Source: Ancistrus triradiatus
Lineage: Eukaryota > Chordata > Actinopteri > Siluriformes > Loricariidae
Reading direction: 5' to 3'
DNA: 64,000 nucleotides
Assembly: GCA_025084515.1 (NCBI GenBank)
Contig: JAJAGP010000364.1
Span: 259,261 to 323,260, forward strand
In this document: piece by piece, positions 63,163 to 64,000 of the stretch
Position numbering within the stretch: the first letter of the stretch is position 1
Layout: each line of letters starts with the position of its first letter
Translations under genes and position numbers: made by a program
The notes under the pieces: model-generated
The model's input: the letters and a program-made list of their open reading frames with translations, nothing else
The model's database searches: none
Told to the model about the DNA's origin: nothing

Positions 63163-64000
63163 CAGTGGGGCAAAAAAGTACTTAGTCAGCCACTGATTGC
63201 GCAAGTTCTCCTACTTAGAAAGATGAGAGAGGTCTGTAATTTTCATCGTAGGGACATTTCAACTATGAGAGACAAAATGAGAAAAAGTAATCCAGGAAAT
63301 TACTTCGTAGAATTTTTAAAGATTATTTATTTGTAAATTTGTAAATTTAATTGTAAATCATGGTGGAAAATAAATATTTGGTCAATAACAGAAGTTCAGC
63401 TCAATACTTTGTAACATAACCTTTGTTGGCAATGACGACGGAGGCGGTCAAACATTTCCTGTAAGTCCTTCACCAGGTTTTGCACTGTAGCTGGTATTTT
63501 GGCCCATTCCTCCATGCAGATCTCCTCTAGAGCAGTGATGTTTTCGGGCTAGTTACGCATGGGCAACACGGACCTTCAAACTCCTCATCCACCCCTCCAA
63601 ATTTTCTATGGGGTTGAGGTCTGGGAGACTGGCTAGGCCACTTCCAGGACCTTGAATGCTTTTTATGGAGCCACTCCTTCGTTGCCCGAGCGGGTGTGTT
63701 GGCATCATTGTCATGCTGGAAGACTCATCCACGTTCCATCTTCAATGCTTCACTGATGGAAGGAGGTTTTGGCTTAAAATCTCACGATACACGGCCCGTT
63801 CATTCTTCCCTTGACACGGATCAGTCGTCCTGTCCTCTTGCAGAAAAACAGCCCCAAAGCATGATTGTTTCAAACCCCCATGCTTCACAGTAGGTATGGT
63901 GTTTCTTGGGATGCAACTCAGCATTCTTCTTACAACAAACATGACGAGTTGAGTTTTACAAAAACATTCTGATGTTGTACCATATGATGTTCTCCCAGTA
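63163..64000 (-). mobile_element. Tc1-like transposon (CAGTGGGGCAAAAA family), cut by window end
   Basis: Left end CAGTGGGGCAAAAAAGTACT after TA. Minus-strand frame 63,742-63,942 keeps ILSQNLLPSVKH and parts of the DDE region. It has many more small insertions than its sisters at 41,407 and 45,010. It lies in intron 12 of the WD40 gene. Confidence 0.85.

Noticed and set aside
1..64000. CRISPR arrays, rRNA genes, prophage or operon structure
   Set aside because: No regularly spaced short repeats, no rRNA sequence and no clustered bacterial-type genes; the window is vertebrate nuclear DNA.

Overview
This window is vertebrate nuclear DNA, almost certainly from a ray-finned fish. It holds intron-rich genes with GT-AG junctions, no operons and no long bacterial-type reading frames. 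Teleost-type interspersed repeats fill it: several Tc1-like families, pogo/Tigger-, hAT- and Harbinger-like elements, L2/CR1 LINE remnants, and tRNA-derived SINEs ending in the fish-typical 'GGGCGTCTGCTAAATG' tail. The SINE and Tc1 types suggest an otophysan such as a catfish or characin, but that is inference.

Three host genes can be assembled exon by exon. (1) slc12a7-like (KCC4 potassium-chloride cotransporter), plus strand, 13,153 to about 36,028. There are 25 recognisable exons, including a 15-nt microexon; the first coding exon was not found. Reading phases agree across nearly all junctions, but three lesions sit in the second half of the gene: a missing base in the exon ending at 22,792, an in-frame TGA just inside the exon beginning at 33,543, and a last exon (35,926-36,028) with several indels. 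(2) mrap (melanocortin-2 receptor accessory protein), minus strand, 42,814 down to 40,889. Its three exons are complete and intact and predict about 160 residues; a Tc1-like element lies in intron 2. (3) A WDR62/MAPKBP1-family WD40 scaffold gene, plus strand, from an ATG at 44,167. Twelve exons are seen to 63,078, all phase-consistent, and the gene continues beyond the window.

Layout: 1-13,150 is repeat-rich intergenic DNA or the far 5' part of slc12a7. It includes a compositionally odd, CpG-rich, homopolymer-rich block at about 9,420-11,860 that matches nothing I know. slc12a7 and mrap are tail to tail. mrap and the WD40 gene are head to head about 1.35 kb apart, so they may share a divergent promoter; a CTCF-like motif lies between them. 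The introns of all three genes carry many mobile elements. The most unusual is a fragment of an RNase-H-bearing LINE nested inside a Tc1 copy at about 54,966-56,040.

The genes have no known joint pathway. KCC4 exports K+ and Cl-. MRAP brings the ACTH receptor to the cell surface. WDR62/MAPKBP1 proteins are JNK-pathway scaffolds, and WDR62 acts at spindle poles. No RNA gene, CRISPR array or prokaryotic feature is present. I did not find an obviously new biological system. The best leads are the decaying or mis-assembled KCC4 gene, the odd block at 9.4-11.9 kb, and the nested LINE.
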